Assembly (NCBI RefSeq): GCF_900112225.1 | Contig: NZ_FOLD01000023.1 | Location: 1 to 64,000 of the forward strand | DNA from: Massilia yuzhufengensis | GTDB lineage: Bacteria; Pseudomonadota; Gammaproteobacteria; Burkholderiales; Burkholderiaceae_D | Direction of reading: 5' to 3' | DNA: 64,000 nucleotides | Part shown: positions 49,222-58,401 of the stretch, one piece after another | How the letters are laid out: each line of letters starts with the position of its first letter | Numbering within the stretch: position 1 is the first letter of the stretch | Notes under the pieces: model-generated | Seen by the model: the letters and a program-made list of their open reading frames with translations, nothing else | Database searches by the model: none | What the model was told of the DNA's origin: nothing | Position numbers and translations under genes: made by a program

Positions 49222-51468
49222 ATGAAGGAACAAGATCATGTGGCAGCCCGCCCGGGGATGCCTCGGACAACCCTCGACTTAAGCGGCCGCTTTAAGATCA
49301 TGCAACAATCGGATCAGGATATCCGCAATCGCCTGTTGATTGCCCGTCTGCCGGCTATGCCGCAGATCCTCGTGCGTCTGATCGAGCACCTGCAGGCCGA
49401 CGACCTCGGCATGCCGGAGCTGGCTGCCCTGATCTCGAAGGATGCCGGCATGACCGGCAAGCTGCTGGCCGTCGCCAACAGCTCGGCCTACCAGCGCCAC
49501 CAGCGCAACGTCAACCTCGAGCAGTCCCTGGTCGCCCTCGGCACCGACATGATCAAGACGCTGGTCATCAGCGATTCCGTTTTCCAGACCTTCAACAACT
49601 TCCCGCATTCCGGCAGCACTGACCTGCGCGCGTTCTGGAAGAACTCCCTGAGCGCCGCCGTGATCGCCCGCGAGATCGCGCGCCTGGTCGAGTACCCGCA
49701 CCAGGAAGAGGCCTACCTGGCTGGCCTGCTGCACAATGTCGGCCGGCTGGCGCTGCTGGCCACCGCGCCAAAAGAATACGCCTACAACTTCACCGCGCGC
49801 GACGACGAGGACCTGTGCGCCGTCGAGCAGCGCACCCTGCAGATCACCCACGCCGAAGCCGGCGCTTGGCTGATCGAGCGCTGGCAGCTCGACTCCTTCC
49901 TGGCCGACGCGGTGCTGTACCACCATGAATCGAGCGACCGCCTGGAGTCGGCTCACCCCTTGATCCGCATCGTGCGCCTGGCCCATGTGCTGTCCAGCCA
50001 TCCGGGCGACGACGCCCTGGTCGCCGAAGCCGCCGCCCTGTGCGGCATCGCGCCGGACGACGCGCGCCAGATGCTGGCGGGCGCCGCGCGCCAGGTCGAC
50101 AAGGCCGCCGCCCACCTGGGCATCGACCTGGCCGGCGCCGACGACATCCCCGCGCCGCCGGCCTATGCGCCGCCCGCGCTCGACCCGGTGCAGCAGCGCC
50201 TGTCCGAAGAAGTGCGCAACATGGTGCTGGTGTCCGAAGTGGGCCAGAGCTTTGCGCGCCAGCAGGGCGAAAGCGGCCTGCTGGAAGCCATGACGCGCTC
50301 GGCGCGCATCCTGTTCGACTTCGGCAATGCCGTGGTCCTGCTGGAAAACCCGACCGGCCACGCGCTGGTCGGCGCGCCGGTTCCCGGCAGCCAGCGCATC
50401 GCCGAATTCGCCGTACCGCTGGCCAAGGGCGGCCCGATCGCCAAGAGCGCGCTGGAACGGCGCCCGGCCTTCATCGGGCGCGAACCTGGCGAGGGCGGCA
50501 ATGCGGAGCCGCTCGGCCTGGCCGAAGAACAGCTGCTGCGCATGCTCGGCACCGACAGCCTGGTGTGCGTGCCGCTGGTGGCCGGCGCGCGCTGCCTCGG
50601 TGTGCTGATCGGCGGCGTCGCGGCCTGGCAGATTCCCTACTGCCAGCGGCGCGAGCGCTTCATGCAGTCCTTCGGCGCACAGGCTGCGAGCGCACTGGAG
50701 AACATGCTGTCCGAGCGCGGCCATGCACGGCGCCAGCTGGCCAGCGTGGCCGAGGAATACCGCGAGGCCTCGCGCCGCGTGGTGCATGAGGTGAATAATC
50801 CGCTGTCGATCATCAAGAACTACCTCAGTGTCCTGGACAGCAAGCTGGCGCGCCAGGAACCGGTGGGCGGCGAGATGTCGATCCTGAACGAAGAGATCGA
50901 CCGCGTCGGCCAGCTGGTCCAGAGCCTGGCCGACCTGAAACCCGCCGACACCGGCCCGCGCCCGACCGACGTCGGCAAGGTGATCGACGAGGTGCAGCGC
51001 CTGTTCCGCAGCACCGGCTTCGTGCCCGCCTCGGTCGAGATCGACGTCAACATGCACGACGACGCCACCCGCATCGAAGGCGATGCCGACGTGCTCAAGC
51101 AAATCCTGGTCAACCTCGTGAAGAACGCGATCGAAGCCCTCGGCACGACCGGCGGCCGGGTGGAGATCGTCAACCGCGGCCACGTGAACCGCGAACGCCA
51201 CCTGTATATCGAACTGGTCGTCAGCGACAATGGCCCCGGCCTGTCGCGCGAAGTGCTGGCGCACCTGTTCTCGCCGGTGAAGAGCACCAAGGACGGCGCC
51301 CACCACGGCCTCGGCCTGTCGATCGTCCACAGCCTGGTGAAGAAACTGGGCGGCCACATCGCCTGCCGCAGCGGCCGTACCGGTACTGCATTCGAAATTC
51401 TCCTGCCGGCGTGGCTCGGCTCCGGCACCGCGGTGGCGCTGCCGGCCCGCGCGCTGGGCTCTGCATAA
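49222..51468 (+). CDS. HDOD / GAF / histidine kinase signalling protein
   Basis: The 748-residue cytoplasmic protein has an HDOD domain (about 40-240; LPAMPQILVRLIEHL, AYLAGLLHNVGRLALL), a GAF-like domain (about 335-490) and a C-terminal histidine kinase with the H-box VVHEVNNPLSIIKNYLSVL (His522), N-box LVNLVKNAIEAL and G-boxes VSDNGPGL and GLGLSIVHSL. It probably autophosphorylates at His522 and passes phosphate to the REC protein encoded 4 bp downstream. The start is uncertain: ATG 49222 is used, while a GTG at 49240 has a better-placed AAGGAA ribosome site. Confidence 0.88.
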   Translation: MKEQDHVAARPGMPRTTLDLSGRFKIMQQSDQDIRNRLLIARLPAMPQILVRLIEHLQADDLGMPELAALISKDAGMTGKLLAVANSSAYQRHQRNVNLEQSLVALGTDMIKTLVISDSVFQTFNNFPHSGSTDLRAFWKNSLSAAVIAREIARLVEYPHQEEAYLAGLLHNVGRLALLATAPKEYAYNFTARDDEDLCAVEQRTLQITHAEAGAWLIERWQLDSFLADAVLYHHESSDRLESAHPLIRIVRLAHVLSSHPGDDALVAEAAALCGIAPDDARQMLAGAARQVDKAAAHLGIDLAGADDIPAPPAYAPPALDPVQQRLSEEVRNMVLVSEVGQSFARQQGESGLLEAMTRSARILFDFGNAVVLLENPTGHALVGAPVPGSQRIAEFAVPLAKGGPIAKSALERRPAFIGREPGEGGNAEPLGLAEEQLLRMLGTDSLVCVPLVAGARCLGVLIGGVAAWQIPYCQRRERFMQSFGAQAASALENMLSERGHARRQLASVAEEYREASRRVVHEVNNPLSIIKNYLSVLDSKLARQEPVGGEMSILNEEIDRVGQLVQSLADLKPADTGPRPTDVGKVIDEVQRLFRSTGFVPASVEIDVNMHDDATRIEGDADVLKQILVNLVKNAIEALGTTGGRVEIVNRGHVNRERHLYIELVVSDNGPGLSREVLAHLFSPVKSTKDGAHHGLGLSIVHSLVKKLGGHIACRSGRTGTAFEILLPAWLGSGTAVALPARALGSA

Positions 51469-51472
51469 AGTC

Positions 51473-53689
51473 ATGATGAACGCGCACAACGCCATGTTTC
51501 CCGGCGATCCGGCCCCGTTTTCCCCCACGCTCGACACCGACAGCCAGCCACGCCTGCTGCTGGTCGACGATGAACCGCGCCTGCTCTCGTCGCTGTACGA
51601 GCTGCTCAAGGGCCGCGGCTACCAGCTCACCACCGCCTCGTCCGGCGCTGAAGCGCTGGCCCACCTGTCGCGCCTGCGTTTCGACCTGGTCCTGCTCGAC
51701 CTGCGCCTGCCCGACATCGGCGGCCACGAGATCATGGACTTCATCAACGAGAAGGGCATCGACGCCGACGTCATCGTGATGAGCGGCGAAGTGGGCATCG
51801 ACGCCGCGATCGGCGCGCTCAAGCGCGGCGCCTACGACTACCTGCGCAAGCCCTACGCGCGCGAAGAGCTGCTGCATACGGTGACCAAGGCGCTCAAGGG
51901 CCGCCGCCTGGCCATCGACAACGAGCGCATGGCCAACCAGCTGGAAAACTCCGAGAAGATGTACCGCTACCTGGTGGACTCCTCGCCGGACATCATCTAT
52001 ACGCTGAACCACGAAGGCCGCTTCACCTTCGTCAACGACCGCGCCTACCAGCTGCTGGGCTACTCGCGCGACGAGCTGCTCGGCAAGCACTACTCGGTAC
52101 TGGTGCACGAGGAAGACCTGGAGCGCGCGCGCTACGTGTTCAACGAGCGCCGCGTGGACGAACGCGCCTCGCGCAACGTCGAGCTGCGCCTGAAGTGCCG
52201 CGGCGGCAACAGCCAGGACCGCACCTTCAACACCACGCTCATGACGATCTCGCTCAATGCGATCGGCATGCACGTGCCGGACCAGGAAGTGAAGAAGCTG
52301 GAATTCTTCGGCACCTACGGCGTGGCGCGCGACATCACCGACCGCAAGCGCGCCGAAGAGGTCATTTCCTACCAGGCCTACCACGACATCCTGACCGACC
52401 TGCCGAACCGCATCCTGTTCAAGGACCGCCTCGGGCTGGCAGTGATCCAGGCCAAGCGCAAGAAGACCGAGCTGGCCGTGATGTTCATCGACCTGGACCG
52501 CTTCAAGCTGGTCAACGATACCCTCGGCCACGTGAAAGGCGACGAGCTGCTGCAGCAGGCCGCCACCCGCCTCAAGGATTGCCTGCGCAAGGGCGACACG
52601 CTGGCGCGCCAGGGCGGCGACGAATTCACCATCGTGCTGCCGGAACTGCGCGACCGCGACGACGCGCGCATGGTGGCCGACAAGTTCCTGGAAACCCTGC
52701 AGCAGCCCTTCGACCTGGATGGCCACGAAGTGCACATCTCGGCCTCGATCGGCATCGCGATCTACCCGACCGACGGGGAATCGATCGACGAGCTGCTGCG
52801 CCACGCCGACATCGCCATGTACCAGGTCAAGGCGCTGGGCAAGAACGGCCACAGCTTCTATCACACCTCGATGCTGGACGTGTCGCACCAGAAGATCGCC
52901 CTCGAGCAGGCGCTGCGCCGCGCGCTCGAGCAGGACGAGCTGGAAATGTACTACCAGCCGCAGATCGACGCGCTCACCGGCCGCATCGTCGGCGCCGAAG
53001 CGCTGATGCGCTGGAACCACCCGACCCGCGGCGTGCTGTCGGCCGGCGAGTTCCTGCCCTTCGCCGAAGAGAACGGCCTGATGCTGCCGATCTCGGACTG
53101 GATGATCGGCGCGCTGTGCCGCGATATGCTGCAGTGGAATAACGCGGGCACCGACCATGTGCGCCTGTCGCTGAACCTGTCGCCGCAATACCTCGACCGC
53201 GGCGACTTTTTCGAGAAGATGCGCAATGCGCTGGTGCGCTACAACATCGCGCCGGGCCAGATCGAAGTCGAGATCACCGAAAATATCTGCATCCGCAACC
53301 CGCAGTACGCGATCGAGCAGCTCAACAAGCTGTGCCAGCTCGGCGTATCGGTGGCGATCGACGACTTCGGCACCGGCTACTCCTCGCTGTCCTACCTGCA
53401 CCGCTTCCCGATCCACACCGTGAAAATCGACCAGTCCTTCGTGAAGGAGATCTACGAAGAGGGCGGGCACTATCCGGTCATCCTGGCGATCATCTCGATC
53501 GCGCGCGGCCTGGGCCTGAACCTGATCGCCGAAGGCGTGGAGACCGAGGAGCAGGCGCGCTACCTGCGCGCCAACGGCTGCATGACCATGCAGGGCTACC
53601 TGTACTACCGCCCGATCCCGCTGGGCGAATTCATGAAGTCCCTGCGCACCCAGCCGACCCTGTTCGGCCTGCGCGCCATCCAGGCCTAA
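51473..53689 (+). CDS. REC-PAS-GGDEF-EAL response regulator
   Basis: The 738-residue protein has a receiver (Asp32-Asp33, phospho-acceptor Asp76 in LLDLRLPD), a PAS domain (about 165-300), a GGDEF domain with intact GGDEF (381-385) and an EAL domain with Glu509-Ala510-Leu511, DDFGTGYSS and EGVET. Both c-di-GMP synthesis and breakdown look possible; the balance would be set by phosphorylation from the upstream kinase and by the PAS ligand. It is the second gene of the three-gene operon. Confidence 0.93.
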   Translation: MMNAHNAMFPGDPAPFSPTLDTDSQPRLLLVDDEPRLLSSLYELLKGRGYQLTTASSGAEALAHLSRLRFDLVLLDLRLPDIGGHEIMDFINEKGIDADVIVMSGEVGIDAAIGALKRGAYDYLRKPYAREELLHTVTKALKGRRLAIDNERMANQLENSEKMYRYLVDSSPDIIYTLNHEGRFTFVNDRAYQLLGYSRDELLGKHYSVLVHEEDLERARYVFNERRVDERASRNVELRLKCRGGNSQDRTFNTTLMTISLNAIGMHVPDQEVKKLEFFGTYGVARDITDRKRAEEVISYQAYHDILTDLPNRILFKDRLGLAVIQAKRKKTELAVMFIDLDRFKLVNDTLGHVKGDELLQQAATRLKDCLRKGDTLARQGGDEFTIVLPELRDRDDARMVADKFLETLQQPFDLDGHEVHISASIGIAIYPTDGESIDELLRHADIAMYQVKALGKNGHSFYHTSMLDVSHQKIALEQALRRALEQDELEMYYQPQIDALTGRIVGAEALMRWNHPTRGVLSAGEFLPFAEENGLMLPISDWMIGALCRDMLQWNNAGTDHVRLSLNLSPQYLDRGDFFEKMRNALVRYNIAPGQIEVEITENICIRNPQYAIEQLNKLCQLGVSVAIDDFGTGYSSLSYLHRFPIHTVKIDQSFVKEIYEEGGHYPVILAIISIARGLGLNLIAEGVETEEQARYLRANGCMTMQGYLYYRPIPLGEFMKSLRTQPTLFGLRAIQA

Positions 53690-53695
53690 GCGGCG

Positions 53696-55240
53696 ATGCT
53701 CGACCTCCCGGCACAACCCAACAGCACGGAAGAACGCCATACGGCGGAATTCCTGCGCCTGAAGGGTTTGGCCGAGCGCGGCATGGGCACCGCCCAGCAC
53801 AGCCTGGGCTTCATGTACGCCAGCGGCCAGGGCGTGGCGCAGAACTACGAACTGGCGGTGGCGTGGTACCGCATGGCGGCCGCCGGCGGCCTGGAGCTGG
53901 CCCAGTACAACCTCGGCGTGATGTTCCAGAAGGGCCAGGGCGTGGCCCAGGACTACGGCCAGGCCGCCTACTGGTACCGCCGCGCCGCCGAGCAGGGCTA
54001 CGCGCCGGCCCAGTACAACCTGGGCTGGCTGTACGCCAAGGGCCAGGGCGTGCCGAACGACGTGCAGCAGGCCTTGCACTGGTTCAGCCAGGCCGCCGGC
54101 CAGGGAGAGCCGGGCGCGCAGCACAACCTGGGCATGATGTACGAGACCGGCAAAGGCGTGCCGCAGGACCTCGACGCCGCCACCCTGTGGTACCGCCGCG
54201 CCGCCGAACAGGGCTACGCCCGCTCGCAGTTCAGCCTCGCACTGCGCAGCAGTGGCGTTGATGCGGTGGAATGGTTCCGCAAGGCTGCCGAGCAAGGCTA
54301 CGCGCCGGCCCAGTTCAACCTTGGCCTGCGTTACGACAAGGGCCAGGACGTCGACCAGGACAGCGCGCAAGCGGTGCGCTGGTACGGCAGCGCGGCGGAG
54401 CAGGGCCACGCCAGCTCGCAGTTCAACCTCGCCCTGGTGTACGACGGCGGCCACGGCGTTGCGCGCGACGAAGCGCTGGCCCTTGGCTGGTACCGCCGCG
54501 CGGCCGAACAGGGACATGCGGGCGCCCAGGACAACCTTGGCGTGCGCTACGAGCACGGCCAGGGCGTCGAGCGCAACCCGGTGCAGGCCGCGCACTGGTA
54601 CCGCCAGGCGGCCGAGCAGGGCATGCCCTCGGCGCAGTACCACCTGGCGCAACTGTTTGATGCCGGCAGCGGCGTGCAGAACGACCCGGAACAGGCCGCC
54701 CACTGGTACCGCAAAGCGGCCGAGCAGGGCCACCTGCGCGCGCAGTTCGACCTCGGCCTGCGCTTTGAGGGCGGGCTGGGCGTGGCGCGCGACGAGGCCC
54801 AGGCGCTCGAATGGTACCGCCGCGCCGCGCACCAGGACTATGCGCCGGCCCAGTACATGGTGGGCGCGCTGCTCGACCGCGCCGAACACGGCAACCCGGT
54901 CGAAGCCACCGACTGGTTCCACAAGGCCGCCGACCAGGGCCACGCGCTGGCGCAGTTCGAACTGGGCCTGCGCCACGATTGCGGCAAGGGCATCGAACGC
55001 GACTACGAAGCCGCGCATTTCTGGTACCTGTGCGCGGCGCGCCAGGGCCATGCGCGGGCGCAGTTCAACCTGGGCGTGATGTATTCGGCGGGGCAGGGCG
55101 TGCAACGCGACCTGCTGCAGGCCTACGGCTGGCTGCAGCGCGCGGGAGGCGCGGGCGTGGGTGCGGCATCGAGCTATTTGAAGAAGATCGCGGCCCGCAT
55201 GGAGCCGCAACTACTGGCGCAGGCGCAGGGTTTCATGTAG
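53696..55240 (+). CDS. Sel1-repeat protein
   Basis: The 514-residue protein is made almost wholly of about thirteen Sel1 repeats of about 36 residues, each near the pattern AEQGYAPAQYNLGWLYAKG.GV..D..QA..WYR.A. There is no signal peptide or membrane helix, so it is cytoplasmic. Sel1 solenoids act as scaffolds in signalling complexes. It starts 6 bp after the REC-GGDEF-EAL gene and likely serves that pathway. The repeats make the DNA itself internally repetitive. Confidence 0.92.
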   Translation: MLDLPAQPNSTEERHTAEFLRLKGLAERGMGTAQHSLGFMYASGQGVAQNYELAVAWYRMAAAGGLELAQYNLGVMFQKGQGVAQDYGQAAYWYRRAAEQGYAPAQYNLGWLYAKGQGVPNDVQQALHWFSQAAGQGEPGAQHNLGMMYETGKGVPQDLDAATLWYRRAAEQGYARSQFSLALRSSGVDAVEWFRKAAEQGYAPAQFNLGLRYDKGQDVDQDSAQAVRWYGSAAEQGHASSQFNLALVYDGGHGVARDEALALGWYRRAAEQGHAGAQDNLGVRYEHGQGVERNPVQAAHWYRQAAEQGMPSAQYHLAQLFDAGSGVQNDPEQAAHWYRKAAEQGHLRAQFDLGLRFEGGLGVARDEAQALEWYRRAAHQDYAPAQYMVGALLDRAEHGNPVEATDWFHKAADQGHALAQFELGLRHDCGKGIERDYEAAHFWYLCAARQGHARAQFNLGVMYSAGQGVQRDLLQAYGWLQRAGGAGVGAASSYLKKIAARMEPQLLAQAQGFM

Positions 55241-55326
55241 GGTGGTCGGCTATGCCGACCGCGCGTTCGACCGACGCGTGATCCGACGGGACGCATACAT
55301 ACAACAACCATGTCCGTGAGACGCTC

Positions 55327-58086
55327 ATGAAAAAACTCGTTCTGCCATTGCTGGTCGGCCTCGCAGCCGCAGCAGCCCTGCCTTCCCATGCCGCAGCACC
55401 GGCGGCCAAACCCACCGTCTTCGACCGCAAGGCCTACACCATCGAGCACAAGAAGTTCGTGCTGCCCAATGGCCTGACCCTGCTGGTCCACACCGATAAA
55501 AGCGTGCCGGTGGTGGGCGTGAACATGTGGTACCACGTCGGTTCGCGCAACGAGAAGCGCGGCAAGACCGGCTTTGCCCACCTGTTCGAGCAGTTCTTCT
55601 TCAACGGCTCCGAAAACTACCCGCACGGCTTCCGCGAAGCGATGGACGACCTGGGCGCGAACAACCGCAACGGCACCACCAACACCGACCGCACCAACTT
55701 CTTCGAAGACGTGCCGGTGTCGGCGCTGGAGCGCACGCTGTTCCTGGAATCGGACCGCATGGGCTTCCTCGGCAACTACATCTCGAAGGAGATGCTCGAG
55801 CGCGAGCGCGGCGTGGTGCAGAACGAGAAGCGCCAGGGCGAGAACCAGCCCTACGGGCGCGTGCGCCTCGAGGTATCGGCCAAGATGTACCCGTACTCGC
55901 ACCCGTATTCGTGGTCGACCATCGGCAGCATGGAAGACCTGCAGGCCGCCTCGCTGGACGACATCAAGGAGTGGTACCGCACCTACTACGGCCCGAACAA
56001 CGCGGTGATCTCGCTGGCCGGCGACATCACGCCGGAACGCGCGTACGAACTGGTGAACAAGTACTTCGGCGCGATCCCGCCGGGCCCACCGCTGCCGCGC
56101 ACCGAGAAATGGATTCCCCAGCTGGACCGCAATATCCGCGACGAGATGGAAGACCACGTGCCGCAGGTGCGCATCTACCGCAGCTGGCATACGTCTACCT
56201 GGAAGGAGGCCGACACCCAGCGCCTGAACCTGCTGGCCGCGGTGCTGGCCGGCTCCAAGAGCGCGCGCCTGGACAAGCGCCTGGTATACGAGAAGGGCCT
56301 GGCCACCAACGTGGGCGCCTACGTCAACGATGCGGAGCTGGGCGGCACCTTCAACCTGGTCGCCACCGTCAAGCCGGGCGCCGACCCGGCGGAGGTGGAA
56401 CGCGAGATGGACCGCGTGCTGGCCGAGCTGCTGGACAAGGGCCCGACCGACGCGGAACTCAAGCGCGTGAAGACGCGCGAGCTGGCCGACTTCTCGCGCA
56501 GCCTGGAGCGCGTGGGCGGCTTTGGCGGGCGTTCCGACGTGCTGGCCGAAAGCCAGACCTACGGCGGCAAGCCGGATGCCTACCTGGACCGCCTCGAGAC
56601 CTTCGCCACCAGCACCCCGGCGCAGGTCAAGGACGCCGGTAACCGCTGGCTGCGCGCCAACCACTACACCATGACGGTGCGCCCGTCGGCCAAGCTGGCC
56701 GCCACCAAGTCGACGCTCGACCGCAAGCAGCTGCCGGCCCTGGGCGACGCGCCCGACGTGTCCTTCCCGGCCCTGCAGCGCGCCCAGCTCAAGAACGGCC
56801 TGAAGGTCGTGCTGCTGGAGCGCCATACGGCGCCGATCGTCAACGTGACGCTGGCGGTCGATGCCGGCGCCTCGTCGGACAGCATGGCCAAGGCCGGCGC
56901 CGCATCGCTGGCGCTCGACCTGCTCGACAAGGGCAGCAAGACGCGCGACGCCTTTGCGTTGAACGACGCGCTGGAAAACCTGGGCGCGCGCCTGTCCACC
57001 GGCACCTCCCAGGACCAGTCGCTGGTGCGCCTGCAGGCTACCGCCGCCAACCTGGCGCCATCGCTCGCGCTGATGGCCGACGCCGCGCTGGCGCCGAGCT
57101 TCCCGCAAGACCAGTTCGCGCTCTCGAAGAGCCGCCGCCTGGCCGGCATCGGCCAGGAAAAAGCCAACCCGAACAGCCTGGCCCTGCGCCTGGTGCCGGC
57201 GGTGCTGTACGGTCCCGACCACGCCTACGGCAAGCCGGCCAGCGGCTTCGAAGGCAGCGTGCAAGGCATCACGCGCGACGACCTGGCCGCCTGGCACGCC
57301 ACCTGGTTCAAGCCGGGCAGCGCGACCATCATCGTGGCCGGCGACACCAGCATGGACAAGCTGCTGCCGGCGCTGGAAGCGAGCTTCGGCAAGTGGCAGC
57401 AGGGCGCGGCTCCCGCCAAGAAGATGGCCACCGTGCCGGCGACCGCGGGCAAGCGCGTGATCCTGGTCGACAAGCCGGACGCCCCGCAATCGACCATCGT
57501 CGCGACCCACGTCTCGCAGGCCTACGGCCAGCCGGAAGACCTGGCGATGGAGCCGGTGATGGCGAACTTCGGCGGCATCGCCACCTCGCGCCTGAACCGC
57601 AACCTGCGCCTGGACAAGCACTGGAGCTACGGCACCAGCGCGCGCCTGACGGAAGTGCGCGGCCAGCGTCCCTTCATCATCGTCGCGCCGGTGCAGACCG
57701 ACAAGACGGTGGAAGCGATGCGCGAAGTGCAGAAGGAACTGCGCGGCGTGGCGGGCGAGCGCCCGCTGGCCGGCACCGAGTTCGAGTCCATCATGCGCAA
57801 CCAGACCGCTCGCCTGCCGGGCCGTTTCGGCACCCTGGACGCGCTGGAATCGGCAGCGCTGTCGACCGTCAACCACGGCCTGGCGGACGATTACTGGAAC
57901 CGCTACGCATCGAACGTGCGCGCGCTGACCCCGGCGCAGCTGGGCACGGCGTCGTCCAAGTTCGTCAAGCCGGATGAGGTGGTGTGGATGGTGATTGGCG
58001 ACCTGCGCAAGATCGAGGCGGGGGTGCGGTCGCTGGGGTGGGGTGAGGTGAGCGTGGTGGATGTGGATGGGAAGACCCTGCGCTGA
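55327..58086 (+). CDS. M16 family zinc peptidase with altered metal motif
   Basis: The 919-residue product has a signal peptide (LVLPLLVGLAAAAALPSHA) and two tandem M16 halves. The first half has HLFEQFFFNGSENYPHG, where HxxEH is expected: His85, Glu88, then Gln89 in place of the second zinc-binding His. The distal glutamate region ERERGVVQNEKRQ is present. The second half (from about 485; AQLKNGLKVVLLERHTAPIVNVTLAVDAG) is the usual non-catalytic partner. It may be a weakened or inactive peptidase or one that binds metal differently. It is monocistronic with its own terminator. Confidence 0.9.
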   Translation: MKKLVLPLLVGLAAAAALPSHAAAPAAKPTVFDRKAYTIEHKKFVLPNGLTLLVHTDKSVPVVGVNMWYHVGSRNEKRGKTGFAHLFEQFFFNGSENYPHGFREAMDDLGANNRNGTTNTDRTNFFEDVPVSALERTLFLESDRMGFLGNYISKEMLERERGVVQNEKRQGENQPYGRVRLEVSAKMYPYSHPYSWSTIGSMEDLQAASLDDIKEWYRTYYGPNNAVISLAGDITPERAYELVNKYFGAIPPGPPLPRTEKWIPQLDRNIRDEMEDHVPQVRIYRSWHTSTWKEADTQRLNLLAAVLAGSKSARLDKRLVYEKGLATNVGAYVNDAELGGTFNLVATVKPGADPAEVEREMDRVLAELLDKGPTDAELKRVKTRELADFSRSLERVGGFGGRSDVLAESQTYGGKPDAYLDRLETFATSTPAQVKDAGNRWLRANHYTMTVRPSAKLAATKSTLDRKQLPALGDAPDVSFPALQRAQLKNGLKVVLLERHTAPIVNVTLAVDAGASSDSMAKAGAASLALDLLDKGSKTRDAFALNDALENLGARLSTGTSQDQSLVRLQATAANLAPSLALMADAALAPSFPQDQFALSKSRRLAGIGQEKANPNSLALRLVPAVLYGPDHAYGKPASGFEGSVQGITRDDLAAWHATWFKPGSATIIVAGDTSMDKLLPALEASFGKWQQGAAPAKKMATVPATAGKRVILVDKPDAPQSTIVATHVSQAYGQPEDLAMEPVMANFGGIATSRLNRNLRLDKHWSYGTSARLTEVRGQRPFIIVAPVQTDKTVEAMREVQKELRGVAGERPLAGTEFESIMRNQTARLPGRFGTLDALESAALSTVNHGLADDYWNRYASNVRALTPAQLGTASSKFVKPDEVVWMVIGDLRKIEAGVRSLGWGEVSVVDVDGKTLR

Positions 58087-58107
58087 TCTGTTCTTGCTTT
58101 AATGGAA

Positions 58108-58137
58108 AACCCGGTTCGGTTGAACCGGGTTTTTTTA
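58108..58137 (+). terminator. rho-independent terminator after the M16 gene
   Basis: Arms AACCCGGTTC (58108-58117) and GAACCGGGTT (58122-58131) with a GGTT loop run into a T-tract (58130-58136). Confidence 0.92.
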
Positions 58138-58162
58138 CGTTTGCGGTGTGCTGCGAAATTGG

Positions 58163-58182
58163 GTCCCGGCCTGCGCCGGGAC
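58163..58182. repeat. REP-like palindrome
   Basis: Arms GTCCCGGC and GCCGGGAC with loop CTGC, preceded by CGAAATTGG and followed by GACGG, the same flanks as the copy at 33890. Confidence 0.85.
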
Positions 58183-58267
58183 GACGGTTGTTAGTCTAAC
58201 GCTATAGTCGGCGCTACCGTAAGTCGCCGACCGAAAGACCGTCGTACGCGCTACTGGCGCCTACGAC

Positions 58268-58285
58268 TTCCGGCGCAGGCCGGAA
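58268..58285. repeat. REP-like palindrome, inverted copy
   Basis: Arms TTCCGGC and GCCGGAA with loop GCAG, followed by CCCAAGTTCGTCG. It pairs with the copy at 58163 in inverted orientation. Confidence 0.8.
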
Positions 58286-58401
58286 CCCAAGTTCGTCGAG
58301 TACCACATCGCCCCACCTTTGACCCGCCCCTTTGATCCCGCGCGACCCCGTCCACCCCCCCTCAGTAGTACACTGTATGCCCATACAGTTGATCGCCCAC
58401 G

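Larger units (their letters stand above)
58138..58401. other. intergenic gap with an inverted pair of REP-like palindromes
   Basis: With the terminator the gene-free stretch is 315 bp. It holds copies at 58163-58182 and 58268-58285 in opposite orientation, and between them a shorter dyad (GACCGTCGTACGCG with flanking CTACGAC). No coding frame is supported. The radical SAM gene promoter should lie near 58360-58400. Confidence 0.65.

Noticed and set aside
51221..55210. Open frame of 1329 codons antisense to the kinase, GGDEF-EAL and Sel1 genes
   Set aside because: Same shadow effect; no start signal, no domains, and the sense proteins are well recognised.
53800..55230. Direct repeats of about 108 bp that might suggest a CRISPR or satellite array
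   Set aside because: They are the coding repeats of the Sel1 protein, imperfect in DNA and in frame, without spacers.
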